Part shown: positions 1-9,782 of the stretch, in pieces
Numbering within the stretch: position 1 is the stretch's first letter
Layout of the letters: each line of letters starts with the position of its first letter
Assembly (NCBI GenBank): GCA_937902925.1
Contig: CALFNN010000044.1
Coordinates: forward strand, 1 to 35,319
Length of the DNA: 35,319 nucleotides
From: an uncultured Opitutaceae bacterium
GTDB taxonomy: Bacteria > Verrucomicrobiota > Verrucomicrobiia > Opitutales > Opitutaceae
Direction: 5' to 3'
Program-made: the position numbers and the translations under genes
The notes under the pieces: generated by a model
Told to the model about the DNA's origin: nothing
The model's database searches: none
The model's input: the letters and a program-made list of their open reading frames with translations, nothing else

Positions 1-683
<683 letters not shown>

Positions 684-697
684 CGCGGCGCCATTCC

Positions 698-760
698 GTC
701 ATCCTGAGTGCCACGAAGGCTCCGCAGACGGTAGGGCCCGACCTCCGGGCGGGCCGCGGT
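698..760. repeat. Possible dispersed intergenic repeat with small hairpin
   Basis: The gap after ychF contains GTCATCCTGAG (698-708), followed by a short hairpin whose arms GCCCG (736-740) and CGGGC (746-750) flank a five-base loop. GTCATCCTGAG followed by a GAAGG-like stretch resembles a short intergenic repeat that I recall from many bacterial genomes. Only one copy is in the window, so repetition cannot be shown here. There is no U-run after the hairpin, so it is not a convincing terminator. Confidence 0.3.
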
Positions 761-841
761 CGCGCCAACAACGCCACGCGCCCGCTTCCGGCGCGGCGAT
801 TAATATCGTCGAACGCCGCGCGCTTTCCCTAGAGATTTCCC

Positions 842-2839
842 ATGCCGAAGCGCCCCAGCGAACCCCCGCCCTCCCCGCCTCCCACGGCGGCGCGCGAATT
901 TCCCGGCTGGCCGACCCCGTGGTGCTGCGCGCTCATCTTTCTCACCGCCCTCGTCGCCTACTGGCCGGCACTGGGCGCGGGGTTCATCTGGGACGACGCC
1001 GGGCACGTCACCCGCGCCGACCTGCGCTCGCTGCACGGCCTCGTGCGGATCTGGTTCGAGCCGGGCGCGACGCAGCAATATTATCCGCTGCTGCACTCGG
1101 CGTTCTGGCTCGAACACCACCTGTGGGGCGACTCGGCGTTCGGTTATCACCTGCTCAACATCCTTCTTCATGCGACGTCCGCCTGTCTGCTCGGTGTGAC
1201 GCTGCGCCGGCTCGCCGTGCCGGGCGCGTGGCTCGCCGCGCTGCTTTTCGCGCTCCATCCCGTGTGTGTCGAATCGGTCGCATGGATTGCCGAGCAGAAG
1301 AACGCGCTCTCCACCGTCCTCTACCTGTGCGCCGCCCTCGCCTACCTGCGGTTCGATGAGCGGCGCCGCCCTGCGCACTACATTCTCGCCACGGCGATCT
1401 TTCTTGCGGCGCTCTTCACCAAGACCGTGACCGCCACGCTGCCCGCCGCCTTGCTCGTGATCTTCTGGTGGCGCCGCGGGCGACTCGGCGCGCGGCGCGA
1501 CGTGCTGCCGCTCCTGCCGTGGTTCATGTGCGGGGTCGTGGCGGGATTGTTCACTGCGACGTTTGAACGCACCCTGATCGGCGCCGAGGGCGCGGATTTC
1601 TCGCTGGATTTCGTGCAACGCTGCCTGCTCGCCGGCCACGTGATCTGGTTCTACCTCGGGAAACTGCTGCTCCCGGTGAACCTCATCTTCATCTATCCGC
1701 GCTGGAACGTGGACGTGTCGCAGGTCTGGCAGTTTTTGTTTCCGCTCGCAGTCGTGGCGCTGCTCGGGTGGCTCGCGGTGGGGCAGCGGCAGCGGCAGCG
1801 GCGCGGCCTGCTGGCGGCGGCGCTGTTTTTCTGCGGCTCGCTCTTCCCCGCGCTCGGCTTCGTCAACGTCTATCCGTTCATCTTCTCCTTCGTCGCGGAC
1901 CATTTTCAATATCTCGCGTGCATGGGCATCCTCGCCCCGGTCGCCGCCGGCCTCACGCTCGGGCTCGCCCGGTTGCCGCGCGGCAGCGGCCCGGTCGCGT
2001 TGTCGGTCCTCCTGCTCGTGCTCGGCACGCTGACGTTCCGCCAGAGCGCGACCTATCACGATGTTTTTGTGCTCTACGAGACGACGCTCGCCCGCAACCC
2101 GGCGTGCTGGATGGCGCACAACAATCTCGGCAACGCCCTCGTCGACGCCGGCCGTGCCGACGAGGCGATCGCGCACTTCGAGGCCGCGCTCAAGCTCCGC
2201 CCCGACTTCGCGCCCGGCGAAAGCAATCTCGGCGACCAGCTCACGCGCATCGGCCGCGCCGCGGAGGCGATTCCCCACCTCGAACGCGCCATCCAGCTCC
2301 AGCCCAACTACGCCGAGGCGCACAACAACCTCGGCGTGGCGCTCATCGCGACCGGCCGCGCGGCGGAGGCCATCGCGGAATTTCGCGCGGCGCTGCGCTT
2401 CAATCCCGACTATGCGGTCGCGCATTTCAACCTCGGCCTCGCGCTCTCGACCGGCGGCAACGTCGCCGAGGGCCTTCCCCAGTTTCGGGAGGCGCTGCGG
2501 CTCAAGCCCGATTACGCCGAGGCGCAGATGAACTGGGGCATCGGCCTCGTGATGACCAACCGGCTCGACGAGGCGTTGCCGCATTTCGCCGAAGCCGTGC
2601 GGCTCGGACCCGCGTCGCCCGACACCCATTTCACCTATGGTCGCGCCCTTGTCCGCGCCGGCAAAAACGACGACGCGATCGCCCAGTTCCGCGCCGCCAT
2701 CGAGCTCAATCCGGGTTTCGCCGACGCCCACCTGAACCTCGCGCTGGCCCTGCGCCAGGCCGGCCGGCTCGACGAGGCGACCGGCCAATACAACGAGGCG
2801 GTGCGCCTGAACCCCGCTCTCGGCTCCGCGCGGCCGTGA
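842..2839 (+). CDS. Membrane protein with GT-C/TMTC-like N-terminus and C-terminal TPR repeats
   Basis: This is a 665-residue protein. The first 415 residues are polytopic, with about ten hydrophobic segments. The first extracytoplasmic loop carries GFIWDD near residue 50, like the acidic motif of GT-C fold glycosyltransferases and TMTC-type proteins. The motif LFALHPVCVESVAWIAEQKNA (about 137-157) is typical of this TPR-containing membrane family. Residues 420-655 hold seven consecutive 34-residue TPR units with the pattern NNLGxALxxxGRxxEAIxxFxxAL. The TPR tail probably follows the last membrane segment and binds a partner or substrate. A protein glycosylation role is an inference from the fold; the donor and acceptor are unknown. 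The start ATG at 842 fits the N-terminal proline-rich cytoplasmic leader before the first membrane helix. Confidence 0.85.
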   Translation: MPKRPSEPPPSPPPTAAREFPGWPTPWCCALIFLTALVAYWPALGAGFIWDDAGHVTRADLRSLHGLVRIWFEPGATQQYYPLLHSAFWLEHHLWGDSAFGYHLLNILLHATSACLLGVTLRRLAVPGAWLAALLFALHPVCVESVAWIAEQKNALSTVLYLCAALAYLRFDERRRPAHYILATAIFLAALFTKTVTATLPAALLVIFWWRRGRLGARRDVLPLLPWFMCGVVAGLFTATFERTLIGAEGADFSLDFVQRCLLAGHVIWFYLGKLLLPVNLIFIYPRWNVDVSQVWQFLFPLAVVALLGWLAVGQRQRQRRGLLAAALFFCGSLFPALGFVNVYPFIFSFVADHFQYLACMGILAPVAAGLTLGLARLPRGSGPVALSVLLLVLGTLTFRQSATYHDVFVLYETTLARNPACWMAHNNLGNALVDAGRADEAIAHFEAALKLRPDFAPGESNLGDQLTRIGRAAEAIPHLERAIQLQPNYAEAHNNLGVALIATGRAAEAIAEFRAALRFNPDYAVAHFNLGLALSTGGNVAEGLPQFREALRLKPDYAEAQMNWGIGLVMTNRLDEALPHFAEAVRLGPASPDTHFTYGRALVRAGKNDDAIAQFRAAIELNPGFADAHLNLALALRQAGRLDEATGQYNEAVRLNPALGSARP

Positions 2840-2917
2840 TTCCTCGGGTCCGGGTTACGGTTCGGCAACAACAGTGGTTGCCTGCCCCGGGGCGAATTGT
2901 CACGTTGGTCCCCCTCC

Positions 2918-4534
2918 ATGAGCGATGCTTCAACCGGACCCGGCGTCCCTGACAACGATGGCACAGCCCTCGACTCGGCCATCCTCCGCCAGTTGATGGA
3001 GTCGGTCCCCGACCGCATCTATTTCAAGGACCGCCAGAGCCGGTTCGTGCGCAACAACCTCGCGCACGCCCGTTCGCTCGGGGTCGCCTCGCCCGAGGAC
3101 TGCGTGGGCAAGACGGACGCCGATTTCTTTTCCCGCGAGCACGCGGAGCGCGCCTTCATGGATGAGCAGGTCATCATTCACACCGGCCGCCCCATCATCG
3201 CCAAGATCGAGCGGCTCACGATGCGCGACGGCAAACAGGGCTGGGCCTCCACCACCAAGATGCCGTGGCGCGACGCAACCGGCCGCATCATCGGAACCTT
3301 CGGCCTCACCCGGGACGTGACGGACACGAAGGACGCCGAGGAAAAGCTCCTGCAGGAGCGCAACCTGCTCCGCACGATCATCGATCACCTGCCAAGCCGG
3401 GTCTATGTGAAGGACCTCTCGTCCCGTTACCTGATCAACAACCAGGCCCACCTGCGCGCGCTCGGGATCGAATCGCAGGACCAGGCGCGCGGCCGGACGA
3501 CCACCGATTTTTTTCCCGGCGAACGCGGCCGGCAGGCCATCGCCGACGACCGCAAGGTGCTCGACACCACGCAGCCCATCATCGACCAGGAAAAATCCGA
3601 CTTCGGTGCCGAGGGCCGGACCCATTGGTCGCTCACGACCAAGGTGCCGCTCCGCGACGTCCGCGACCGGATCGTCGGCATCGTCGGCATCAGCCACGAC
3701 ATCACGGAGCGGAAGCGGATCGAGCAGGAACTCCAGCGGCGCACGGCCGAGATGGAGGAGGACGTGCGCATGGCGCGGCAGATCCAGGAGGCATTCTTCC
3801 CGCGGCGCTACCCGGTGTTCCCGCGCAACACGCCCGCGGAGCGGAGCGCGCTGCGCTTCGCGCACCGCTACGTGCCGGCTGCCACGCTCGGCGGCGATTT
3901 CTTCGACATCATCCAGCTCTCCGACACGCGCTGCGGCGTGCTCGTGTGCGACGTGATGGGCCACGGCGTCCGCGCCGGCCTGCTGACCGCCCTTATCCGT
4001 GGCGTCGTCGAGGAACTTGGCCCGCGCGCCGACGATCCCGCCCGCGTCCTCGCCGAGATCAACCACGGCCTCATCCCCGTCATCAACGCCACCGGCCAGC
4101 CGGTCTTCGCCACCGCGTTCTACGGTGTCGTCGACACCGCCGCCGCCACGCTCACCCATGCGAACGCCGGCCATCCGCCGCCGCTCGTCTTGCGCGGAGC
4201 GACGGGTGCCGTCGAGCCGCTCGCGCTCGACAACCCCGAGCCGGCGGCGGGCCTGATGGAAGATTTCGCCTATTCGCGCCATGCGGTCCCGTTCCAGCCC
4301 GGCGATGTCCTGCTCGGCTACACCGACGGCTTGTTCGAGGCGAGCGACGCATCCGGGGCCATGTTCGGCGACACGCGGCTGCACGACCAGTTGTCTGGCG
4401 CCCGGGGCGTTCCCGGCAGCGAGATTATCGAACGAATGATGAAGGACGTCGAAGCCTTCACGGGCCGGAAGGATTTCGACGACGACCTCTGCCTCCTCGT
4501 CGTCGAGTCGGTCAAGCCCGCGCCGGCCCCTTAA
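2918..4534 (+). CDS. PAS-PAS-PP2C serine phosphatase (RsbU/SpoIIE type)
   Basis: This 538-residue soluble protein has two PAS domains (about 20-130 and 145-260). The two share the pattern Y-x-KD-x(2)-SR, N-x-AH and DFF and look like an internal duplication. A coiled-coil linker follows (about 262-292, ending RQIQEAFFP), then a SpoIIE-type PP2C phosphatase domain (about 300-530). Metal-binding motifs are intact: GGDFFD near 325, CDVMGHG, NAGHPPP, YTDGLFEA and DDDLCLLVV. Such proteins usually dephosphorylate an anti-anti-sigma (STAS) partner to release a sigma factor, or act in another partner-switching pathway. No STAS or RsbW-type gene is in the window. I chose ATG 2918 rather than TTG 2897, because the extra residues are not PAS-like and ATG is the commoner start. 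The stop codon overlaps that of the convergent DUF979 gene. Confidence 0.9.
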   Translation: MSDASTGPGVPDNDGTALDSAILRQLMESVPDRIYFKDRQSRFVRNNLAHARSLGVASPEDCVGKTDADFFSREHAERAFMDEQVIIHTGRPIIAKIERLTMRDGKQGWASTTKMPWRDATGRIIGTFGLTRDVTDTKDAEEKLLQERNLLRTIIDHLPSRVYVKDLSSRYLINNQAHLRALGIESQDQARGRTTTDFFPGERGRQAIADDRKVLDTTQPIIDQEKSDFGAEGRTHWSLTTKVPLRDVRDRIVGIVGISHDITERKRIEQELQRRTAEMEEDVRMARQIQEAFFPRRYPVFPRNTPAERSALRFAHRYVPAATLGGDFFDIIQLSDTRCGVLVCDVMGHGVRAGLLTALIRGVVEELGPRADDPARVLAEINHGLIPVINATGQPVFATAFYGVVDTAAATLTHANAGHPPPLVLRGATGAVEPLALDNPEPAAGLMEDFAYSRHAVPFQPGDVLLGYTDGLFEASDASGAMFGDTRLHDQLSGARGVPGSEIIERMMKDVEAFTGRKDFDDDLCLLVVESVKPAPAP

Positions 4535-5493
4535 AACCGGTAGACGCAGAAATACATCAGCGCGATGTTCGCGCCGAGGATCGTGAGCCCGAGGGGAAGC
4601 TGCGCTTTGATGACGGCGTTCTTGTCCTTCAGCTCGAGCAGCAGCGCCGGCACGATGTTGAAGTTGGCCGCCATCGGCGTCATCAGCGTGCCGCAGTAAC
4701 CGGACAGCATGCCGATCGCGGCCATGATCGCCGGGTTGCCACCGTGTTTCACCACGATGAACGGCAGCCCGATGCCAAGCGTGATCACCGGGAACGCCGC
4801 GAACGCGTTGCCCATGCACATCGTGAACAGCGCCATCCCCACGCAATACGCCACCACCGCCACGAATGGAAACTGCGTCGGCAGCGCCCGCGCCACCAGG
4901 TCCGCCACGACCGGGCCGACGCCGGCCACGGCGAAAATCCCGCCCAACGCCGCCAGCAACTGCGGCAGGATCAGCGCCCAGCCGACCGTCTGCAGCAACC
5001 GGCTGCCCTCGGCGACGGGCGTCGCCAGCGGCGCGCGCGTCAACCGCAGCCCCGCGACCACCGCGACGATCGCGCCGAGGCACACGGACGACACCGTGAC
5101 GTTCGCCGAATCGAGCAACCAGAAATCGCCCACGTGCAGTTTACTGAGCAGCAGCGTGCTGACGACCGCGGTCACCGGAATGAGCAGCGCCGGCCAGAAA
5201 AGTTTGTTCTGCAACCGCTCCGCCGATGCCGCGCGCTCCTCGGCGGTCGTCGTGTGCGAGTGCGGCCCGGAAAGTTGTTTCGTCGCGGCGAGCACCACCA
5301 TCGCCAGCACCATGTAACCGACGACGAGCGGCGGGAGTTGTTTTCCAGCGAGGAACACGACCGCCAGCAAACCCCAGAACAGCGCCGTGCCCCAGCGTTT
5401 CGGCTGCCGGCGATCCCCCGCGGCCCGCCCGGCCACGAGCAGAAGAAAAACGCCGAGAATCGCGTAGAAGACGTCGAGGTTGAGCAGCTTCAC
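4531..5493 (-). CDS. DUF979 family membrane protein (probable transporter subunit)
   Basis: This 320-residue polytopic protein of the DUF979 family has about nine or ten hydrophobic segments. Conserved-looking stretches include YCVGMALFTMCMGNAFAAFP, GLPFIVVKHGGNP and MLSGYCGTLMTPMAANFN. DUF979 is normally encoded beside DUF969, and the pair is often found with 5-oxoprolinase or pyrrolidone-carboxylate peptidase genes, so a two-component permease for 5-oxoproline or a related compound is a reasonable inference. The GTG start at 5493 overlaps the DUF969 stop as GTGA, implying translational coupling. The frame is open further upstream, but that stretch reads antisense-like low-complexity sequence over DUF969 and is rejected. 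The TAA stop (4533-4531) overlaps the PP2C gene stop on the other strand. Confidence 0.88.
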   Translation of the reverse strand: MKLLNLDVFYAILGVFLLLVAGRAAGDRRQPKRWGTALFWGLLAVVFLAGKQLPPLVVGYMVLAMVVLAATKQLSGPHSHTTTAEERAASAERLQNKLFWPALLIPVTAVVSTLLLSKLHVGDFWLLDSANVTVSSVCLGAIVAVVAGLRLTRAPLATPVAEGSRLLQTVGWALILPQLLAALGGIFAVAGVGPVVADLVARALPTQFPFVAVVAYCVGMALFTMCMGNAFAAFPVITLGIGLPFIVVKHGGNPAIMAAIGMLSGYCGTLMTPMAANFNIVPALLLELKDKNAVIKAQLPLGLTILGANIALMYFCVYRF

Positions 5494-6188
5494 GGCGTGT
5501 CCTCTTTTTTTCCGGCGACTTTCGCCGCGGCATCGCGCGCGATCCGGCGGTCCAGCGCCCGCACCCGCCACCACAACGCCCCGAACGCGGCCAGCGCGGT
5601 CGGCACGCCCCACCACGACAGCGCCCACAGGCTGACATCGTATCCCGCGGTTTTCAGCACGCCGTGAATGAGGAGCACGGCGCCGACGGCGAACACCGTG
5701 TCCTCGCCAAAGAAATTCCCGACGTTCTCCGCCGCCGCCGCGTGCGCCCGGATCGCCGCCACCGTCGTCTCCGGCAATTCGCCGTGCCGGGCATGGGCGG
5801 CGCCCTCGGCCATCGGCGCCACCAGCGGACGGACCATGCCGGCGTGTCCACCGACATTCACGCCGAGCGCGATCGAGATTTGCCGCATCGCCGCATAGGC
5901 CAGCAGCACGCGGCCCGCCGTCGCCGCCTGCACGCGCTTGATGAGCGCCTCGGCGCGCTCGCGCAACCCGTAGCGTTCGAGCAGTCCAATGACGGCCAGC
6001 ATCAACCCGACCGGCAGCGTGACGTAGCGGTTCTCCACGAAAAGTTTCCCGAACTCGGCAATGATGTCGTTGAACGGCATCCCCGCGCAGAGTCCGGTCG
6101 CGATTCCGGCGGCCATGACGACGAGCAGCGTGTTGATCCGGAGCGCGAACCCCGCGGCGACCACGACGATGCCGATCAGTTTGATCAT
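5490..6188 (-). CDS. DUF969 family membrane protein (probable transporter subunit)
   Basis: This 232-residue protein of the DUF969 family starts [19 protein letters not shown]. It has about five or six membrane segments, including [18 protein letters not shown] near the N-terminus and [14 protein letters not shown] and [21 protein letters not shown] near the C-terminus. The loop [23 protein letters not shown] is characteristic. It is the usual partner of DUF979. Its ATG at 6188 overlaps the pxpA stop as ATGA, and its own stop overlaps the DUF979 GTG start, so the three genes are translationally coupled. Transport of 5-oxoproline or a precursor is inferred from this context and has not been shown from sequence. 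The longer open frame up to 6284 runs into pxpA and is not used. Confidence 0.88.
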   Translation of the reverse strand: MIKLIGIVVVAAGFALRINTLLVVMAAGIATGLCAGMPFNDIIAEFGKLFVENRYVTLPVGLMLAVIGLLERYGLRERAEALIKRVQAATAGRVLLAYAAMRQISIALGVNVGGHAGMVRPLVAPMAEGAAHARHGELPETTVAAIRAHAAAAENVGNFFGEDTVFAVGAVLLIHGVLKTAGYDVSLWALSWWGVPTALAAFGALWWRVRALDRRIARDAAAKVAGKKEDTP

Positions 6189-6919
6189 GAGGCGAACGCC
6201 TTGAGCTCGATTCCCGCCGCGCGGAGTTCCGCATTCAACCGCCGCGCAAACGCGACTGCGTGCGGCCCGTCGCCGTGCAGGCAAACGGTGTCGGCGACGA
6301 TCGGCACCTCCGTGCCATCGGTCGCCCGCACCACACCGTCGCCGATCATCCGCAGGACTTGTGCAACCGCCACGCCCTCGTCGCGGATGAGCGCGTCGGG
6401 CTGCGACCGCGGCGTCAGCGAACCATCGCGCTGATAGGTCCGGTCGGCAAAAACCTCGCTCGCGACGCGCAACCCCCGCTCGCCTCCCGCGCGGACCAGC
6501 TCGCTCCCGGCGAGCGCGAACAGGACCAGCGCCGGATCGACCGCCCGCACGGCGTCGACGATGGCGTCCGCCAGCGCGGCGTCGCGCGCCGCCAGGTTGT
6601 AGAGCGCACCGTGCGCCTTCACGTGCCGCACCGGACCGAGTGCGCGCAACGCCTCCGTCTGGTTGCGGACCAGCGCCTGCACCTCCGCGGGCGTCGCCGG
6701 CAATTCCCGTCGCCCGAAATTCTCCCGATCCGCGAACCCCGGATGCGCCCCCGCGGCCACACCGTGCTTCACCGCAAGCGCCACCGTGGCCCGCATCGTC
6801 GCCGTATCGCCCGCATGGGCGCCGCAGGCGATGTTCGCGGACGTGATGAGCGGCATCAATTCGGCATCATGGCCGGCACCCTCGCCCAGATCGCAGTTGA
6901 GGTCGATGTGTCGTTGCAC
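6185..6919 (-). CDS. pxpA: 5-oxoprolinase subunit PxpA (LamB/YcsF family)
   Basis: This 244-residue protein is typical of PxpA: N-terminal DLNCDLGEG, then [36 protein letters not shown]-like [25 protein letters not shown] and [11 protein letters not shown]. These are the conserved acidic and histidine motifs of the YcsF family. With PxpB and PxpC it hydrolyses 5-oxoproline (pyroglutamate) to glutamate in an ATP-dependent reaction. The start is GTG at 6919, one base after the pxpC stop; no better start is available because the conserved DLNCDLGEG begins at residue 6. The downstream overlap with DUF969 is ATGA. The length is normal for the family (about 245-255 residues). Confidence 0.96.
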   Translation of the reverse strand: MQRHIDLNCDLGEGAGHDAELMPLITSANIACGAHAGDTATMRATVALAVKHGVAAGAHPGFADRENFGRRELPATPAEVQALVRNQTEALRALGPVRHVKAHGALYNLAARDAALADAIVDAVRAVDPALVLFALAGSELVRAGGERGLRVASEVFADRTYQRDGSLTPRSQPDALIRDEGVAVAQVLRMIGDGVVRATDGTEVPIVADTVCLHGDGPHAVAFARRLNAELRAAGIELKAFAS

Positions 6920-6920
6920 G

Positions 6921-7844
6921 TCAGCGAAGCTTCTCGGCGAGACCCTCGTGCAGGATCGCGAGGGTCCGCTCGCGCGCCAGCAGCACCTCGTGCGCCTCGG
7001 CGAGCGTCACCTCGCGAAAGCGCACCGCGTCGCCGGGCCGGAGTTGGGCCACCAGCGGGCGGTCGACGTCGATGACGTGCGCCAGCTGCGGATAGCCGCC
7101 GATCGTCTGCGCGTCCGCCATCAACACGATCGGCTGGCCGTCGGGCGGCACCTGGATCGTCCCCGGCACGACCACGGCGGAAACGAGCTCGGTCGCGTCG
7201 TGGCGCGTGAGCGGCGGGCCGGACAAGCGCACGCCCATCCGGTCGGATTGCGGGCTCACCTTGAAATTCGCATCGCGCAGCGTGTCGTCGAACTCATCCG
7301 CCTGCGCCCCGCGCAGCACCCGGACCAGCGGCGCCGGCGAATAGGCCGGCAGGATGCGCTCGTCGATGTGCCAGTGGCCCATGACCTCGCGCACCACGTC
7401 GAGCACGGGCAGCACGTCGCCGTCGCGCAGCGCGCGACCCTGGAAGCCGCCGAGCGTCGCCCGCAGGTAGGTGCTGCAACTTCCGAGCGCCGGCGCGACC
7501 GCAAGGCCACCCGCGACCGCCAGGTAGCCGCGGCAACCGCTCCGCGCCGGCCCGAACTTCACCCGTTCCCCGGCCGGCACGCGCACCGGCTGCCAGCGGG
7601 GCAGCGCGCCGAAATCGCCCCCACCCACCGCCACAATCGTGTCCGTCGAAAACTCCAGCTCGGGCCCGACCAGCGTGAACTCGAGGCCGGCGGCGTTCTC
7701 GGGGTTGCCCACGAGCAGATTCGCCACGCGCAGTGCGATCGCATCCATCGCGCCGCTCAGCGGCACACCCGCCGCCCGGTGGCCGCGCCGGCCGAGGTCC
7801 TGCACGGTCGTGAGCATCCCGGCCCGGATGATTCTCATTTCCAT
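6921..7844 (-). CDS. pxpC: 5-oxoprolinase subunit PxpC (biotin-dependent carboxylase-like)
   Basis: This 307-residue protein belongs to the KipA/PxpC (urea amidolyase-like) family. It begins with [18 protein letters not shown], then [22 protein letters not shown] and [14 protein letters not shown]. Later motifs include [39 protein letters not shown] and [19 protein letters not shown]. It forms the 5-oxoprolinase with PxpA and PxpB. Two in-frame ATG codons are possible. The one at 7844 has a GGAGGAG sequence 8-10 bases upstream and overlaps pxpB by 10 bases. The one at 7838 would give an ATGA overlap with the pxpB stop. I use 7844 for its better ribosome binding site spacing. Confidence 0.95.
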   Translation of the reverse strand: MEMRIIRAGMLTTVQDLGRRGHRAAGVPLSGAMDAIALRVANLLVGNPENAAGLEFTLVGPELEFSTDTIVAVGGGDFGALPRWQPVRVPAGERVKFGPARSGCRGYLAVAGGLAVAPALGSCSTYLRATLGGFQGRALRDGDVLPVLDVVREVMGHWHIDERILPAYSPAPLVRVLRGAQADEFDDTLRDANFKVSPQSDRMGVRLSGPPLTRHDATELVSAVVVPGTIQVPPDGQPIVLMADAQTIGGYPQLAHVIDVDRPLVAQLRPGDAVRFREVTLAEAHEVLLARERTLAILHEGLAEKLR

Positions 7845-8509
7845 GCGGCAAACTCCTCCGGGTTGATCGCCCGAAATCTCACGCGGTCGCCCACGCCCAG
7901 CCGGGCCGGTTCCGCCTGCGCCGCGTCGAACAAGGCCAGCGGCGTGCGCCCGATCAGGTTCCAGCCGCCCGGCGTCGACAGCGGATAGACCCCGGTCTGC
8001 GCCCCGCCGATCCCGACCGAGCCCGCTGGCACGCTCGTCCGCGGCGTCGCGCGGCGCGGCACGTGGATTTTCTCCGGCAGCCCGCCGAGATAGGCGAAGC
8101 CGAGCGTGAACCCCACCGCGTGCACGAGATAGTTCGCCCCGCTGTGCAACGCGATCACGCGTTCCGCCGGCAGCCCGCTGCGCGTGGCCACTTCGGCGAG
8201 ATCCGGCCCGAAGGCACCGCCGTAGCACACGGGGATTTCGATGAGCGGCGATTCGTGCGAAACCAGCGTGGCCTCGGCGCGGGCGGCACAATCCTCAATC
8301 GCCCGGCACAGCGGCTCGAAGCCGGCGCCGTGCGCCGCGTCGTAAAACACCGTGACGGTCGCAAACGCCGGCACGATCTCGACCACGCCGACCGGCCGGT
8401 CGTGCTCAAGCGCCGCCACCAACGCCCGCACCCGGGGCAAGGCCGACTCGTCGAGCCCGCTGGCGAGTGTGACCACGATGGCTGAGTCGCCCAGCGGGAA
8501 GAGCGTCAT
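7835..8509 (-). CDS. pxpB: 5-oxoprolinase subunit PxpB (KipI-like)
   Basis: This 224-residue protein of the PxpB/KipI family is the first gene of the minus-strand pxp operon. Family motifs are present: PLGDSAIVVTL at the N-terminus, the IPVCYGGAFGPDLAEVA segment, the VIALHSGANYLVHAVGF-TLGFAYLGGLPE core, and TPRTSVPAGSVGIGGAQTGVYPLSTPGGWNLIGRTP. It works with PxpC and PxpA in ATP-dependent opening of 5-oxoproline. The KipI name comes from Bacillus sporulation-kinase inhibition, but nothing here suggests such a role. ATG 8509 is a well-placed start. The 145-bp gap to the divergent lipoprotein gene should contain the operon promoter, but I see no strong -35/-10 pair there. Confidence 0.95.
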   Translation of the reverse strand: MTLFPLGDSAIVVTLASGLDESALPRVRALVAALEHDRPVGVVEIVPAFATVTVFYDAAHGAGFEPLCRAIEDCAARAEATLVSHESPLIEIPVCYGGAFGPDLAEVATRSGLPAERVIALHSGANYLVHAVGFTLGFAYLGGLPEKIHVPRRATPRTSVPAGSVGIGGAQTGVYPLSTPGGWNLIGRTPLALFDAAQAEPARLGVGDRVRFRAINPEEFAAWK

Positions 8510-8654
8510 GACGGGGCCATCGTGCGCCCTCGCCGGGGCGCAGCAAAGGAAAAAGCCATGCCGTCTCCGCCTCTAATTCGCCCGGCGAGGCCGCCTCATA
8601 ATTTTCGGGTTTGGGTTGAATTTTTCGGGCATTGCGGCGAAGAAGTCGGGTTCC

Positions 8655-9782
8655 ATGGCCATCTGTCGTTCCCACCTGGCCTTCGCCGCGCTGCTGTTGT
8701 CGACCGCCTGCCACAAGCCCGAGGTCACCGCCTATCGCGTGCCGAAGGAAAAAGACTCCGACGTCGCCGCCAGCGACGCGACGGCCACCCCCACCGCGCC
8801 CCCGGGCATGGCCGGCACGCCCGTCACCACCGCCGAGGGCCCCGCACTCGCATGGACCGCGCCCGCCGGGTGGATGGCCAAACCTCCGTCCGCCATGCGC
8901 AAGGGCAGCTACACGATTCCCGGCGCGGGCGGAGCCGACGCGGATTTTTCGATCACGGCGTTTCCCGGCGACGTCGGCGGCGAAGCCGCCAACGTGAATC
9001 GCTGGCGCGGTCAGGTGCAGTTGCCGCCGCTCGCCGAATCGGAGATTGCTTCCGCCGTCGCCCGCGTGGAACAGGACGGCCTGAACTTCGCAGTGGTGGA
9101 TTTTGCGAGCACCGACGCGGCGAATCCCCAGCGGATTCTCGGCGCGATGACACCGTTCGCCGGATCCACGTGGTTCTTCAAGATCATCGGGCCCGACGTC
9201 GTCGTCGCGAAGGCGAAGCCGGCCTTTCTCGAATTCCTCAAGACGGTGCACGCCTCCGCCGGCTCCGACGCCGCCCCACCCGCCACCTCGGCAGCGCCGC
9301 CGATGCCTCCGGTCGCCGCACCGCCCGCCGGCATGACCGGCACGGCCGTCCCGACCGCCGCCGGCGCCGGACTGACCTGGAGCGCTCCGTCGAGTTGGCG
9401 GGCGAAGCCCGCGAGCGCAATGCGCAAGGGCAGCTTTGACGTTCCGGGCGACGGGAGCGAAACGGGTGATCTCTCGATCACGGCCTTCCCCGGCGATGTC
9501 GGCGGCGAACTCGCCAACGTCAACCGCTGGCGCGGTCAGGTCCAGTTGCCGCCGGTCGCCGAGGGCGACCTCGGCTCCGTCGTCACCCACATAACGCAGA
9601 ACAATCTCCCGTTCACCGTCGTGGATTTCGCCGGCACCGGCGCCAACGCCCAGGGCATTCTCGGGGCGATGGTGCCGTTCGACGGCGCCACCTGGTTCAT
9701 CAAGCTCGCCGGGCCCGCGCCGCTGCTCGCGAAGCAGAAACCGGCGTTCCTGGAATTCCTCAAGACCGTCAAGGCGCCATGA
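8655..9782 (+). CDS. Putative lipoprotein with internal duplication, coupled to resB
   Basis: This is a 375-residue predicted lipoprotein of unknown function. An N-terminal hydrophobic segment ends in LLLSTAC, a degenerate lipobox with Cys near residue 19. The mature part holds two copies of a domain of about 130 residues, spaced 175 residues apart and separated by a Pro/Ala-rich linker. Shared features are AMRKGS, the SITAFPGDVGGE block, ANVNRWRGQVQLPP, then a VVDFA and ILGAM-PF stretch, and KPAFLEFLKTV at each repeat end. I chose ATG 8655 over TTG 8616, because it directly precedes the signal peptide. The stop overlaps the resB start as ATGA, so the protein is probably made together with ResB, perhaps at the outer face of the membrane. 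I do not recognise a named family. Confidence 0.8.
   Translation: MAICRSHLAFAALLLSTACHKPEVTAYRVPKEKDSDVAASDATATPTAPPGMAGTPVTTAEGPALAWTAPAGWMAKPPSAMRKGSYTIPGAGGADADFSITAFPGDVGGEAANVNRWRGQVQLPPLAESEIASAVARVEQDGLNFAVVDFASTDAANPQRILGAMTPFAGSTWFFKIIGPDVVVAKAKPAFLEFLKTVHASAGSDAAPPATSAAPPMPPVAAPPAGMTGTAVPTAAGAGLTWSAPSSWRAKPASAMRKGSFDVPGDGSETGDLSITAFPGDVGGELANVNRWRGQVQLPPVAEGDLGSVVTHITQNNLPFTVVDFAGTGANAQGILGAMVPFDGATWFIKLAGPAPLLAKQKPAFLEFLKTVKAP

Noticed and set aside
800-2788. Long minus-strand open frame (over 660 codons) across the TPR membrane protein gene
   Set aside because: It is antisense to a gene with clear membrane helices and seven TPR repeats, and its translation is Arg/Glu-rich low complexity typical of antisense frames in GC-rich DNA.
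2864-2882. Hairpin GGCAAC/GTTGCC between the TPR gene and the PP2C gene as a terminator
   Set aside because: The stem is only 6 bp with a 7-base loop and no U-run follows.
2930-5083. Long minus-strand open frame (over 700 codons) covering the PP2C gene and part of DUF979
   Set aside because: It overlaps two well-supported genes in other frames and shows no family motif.
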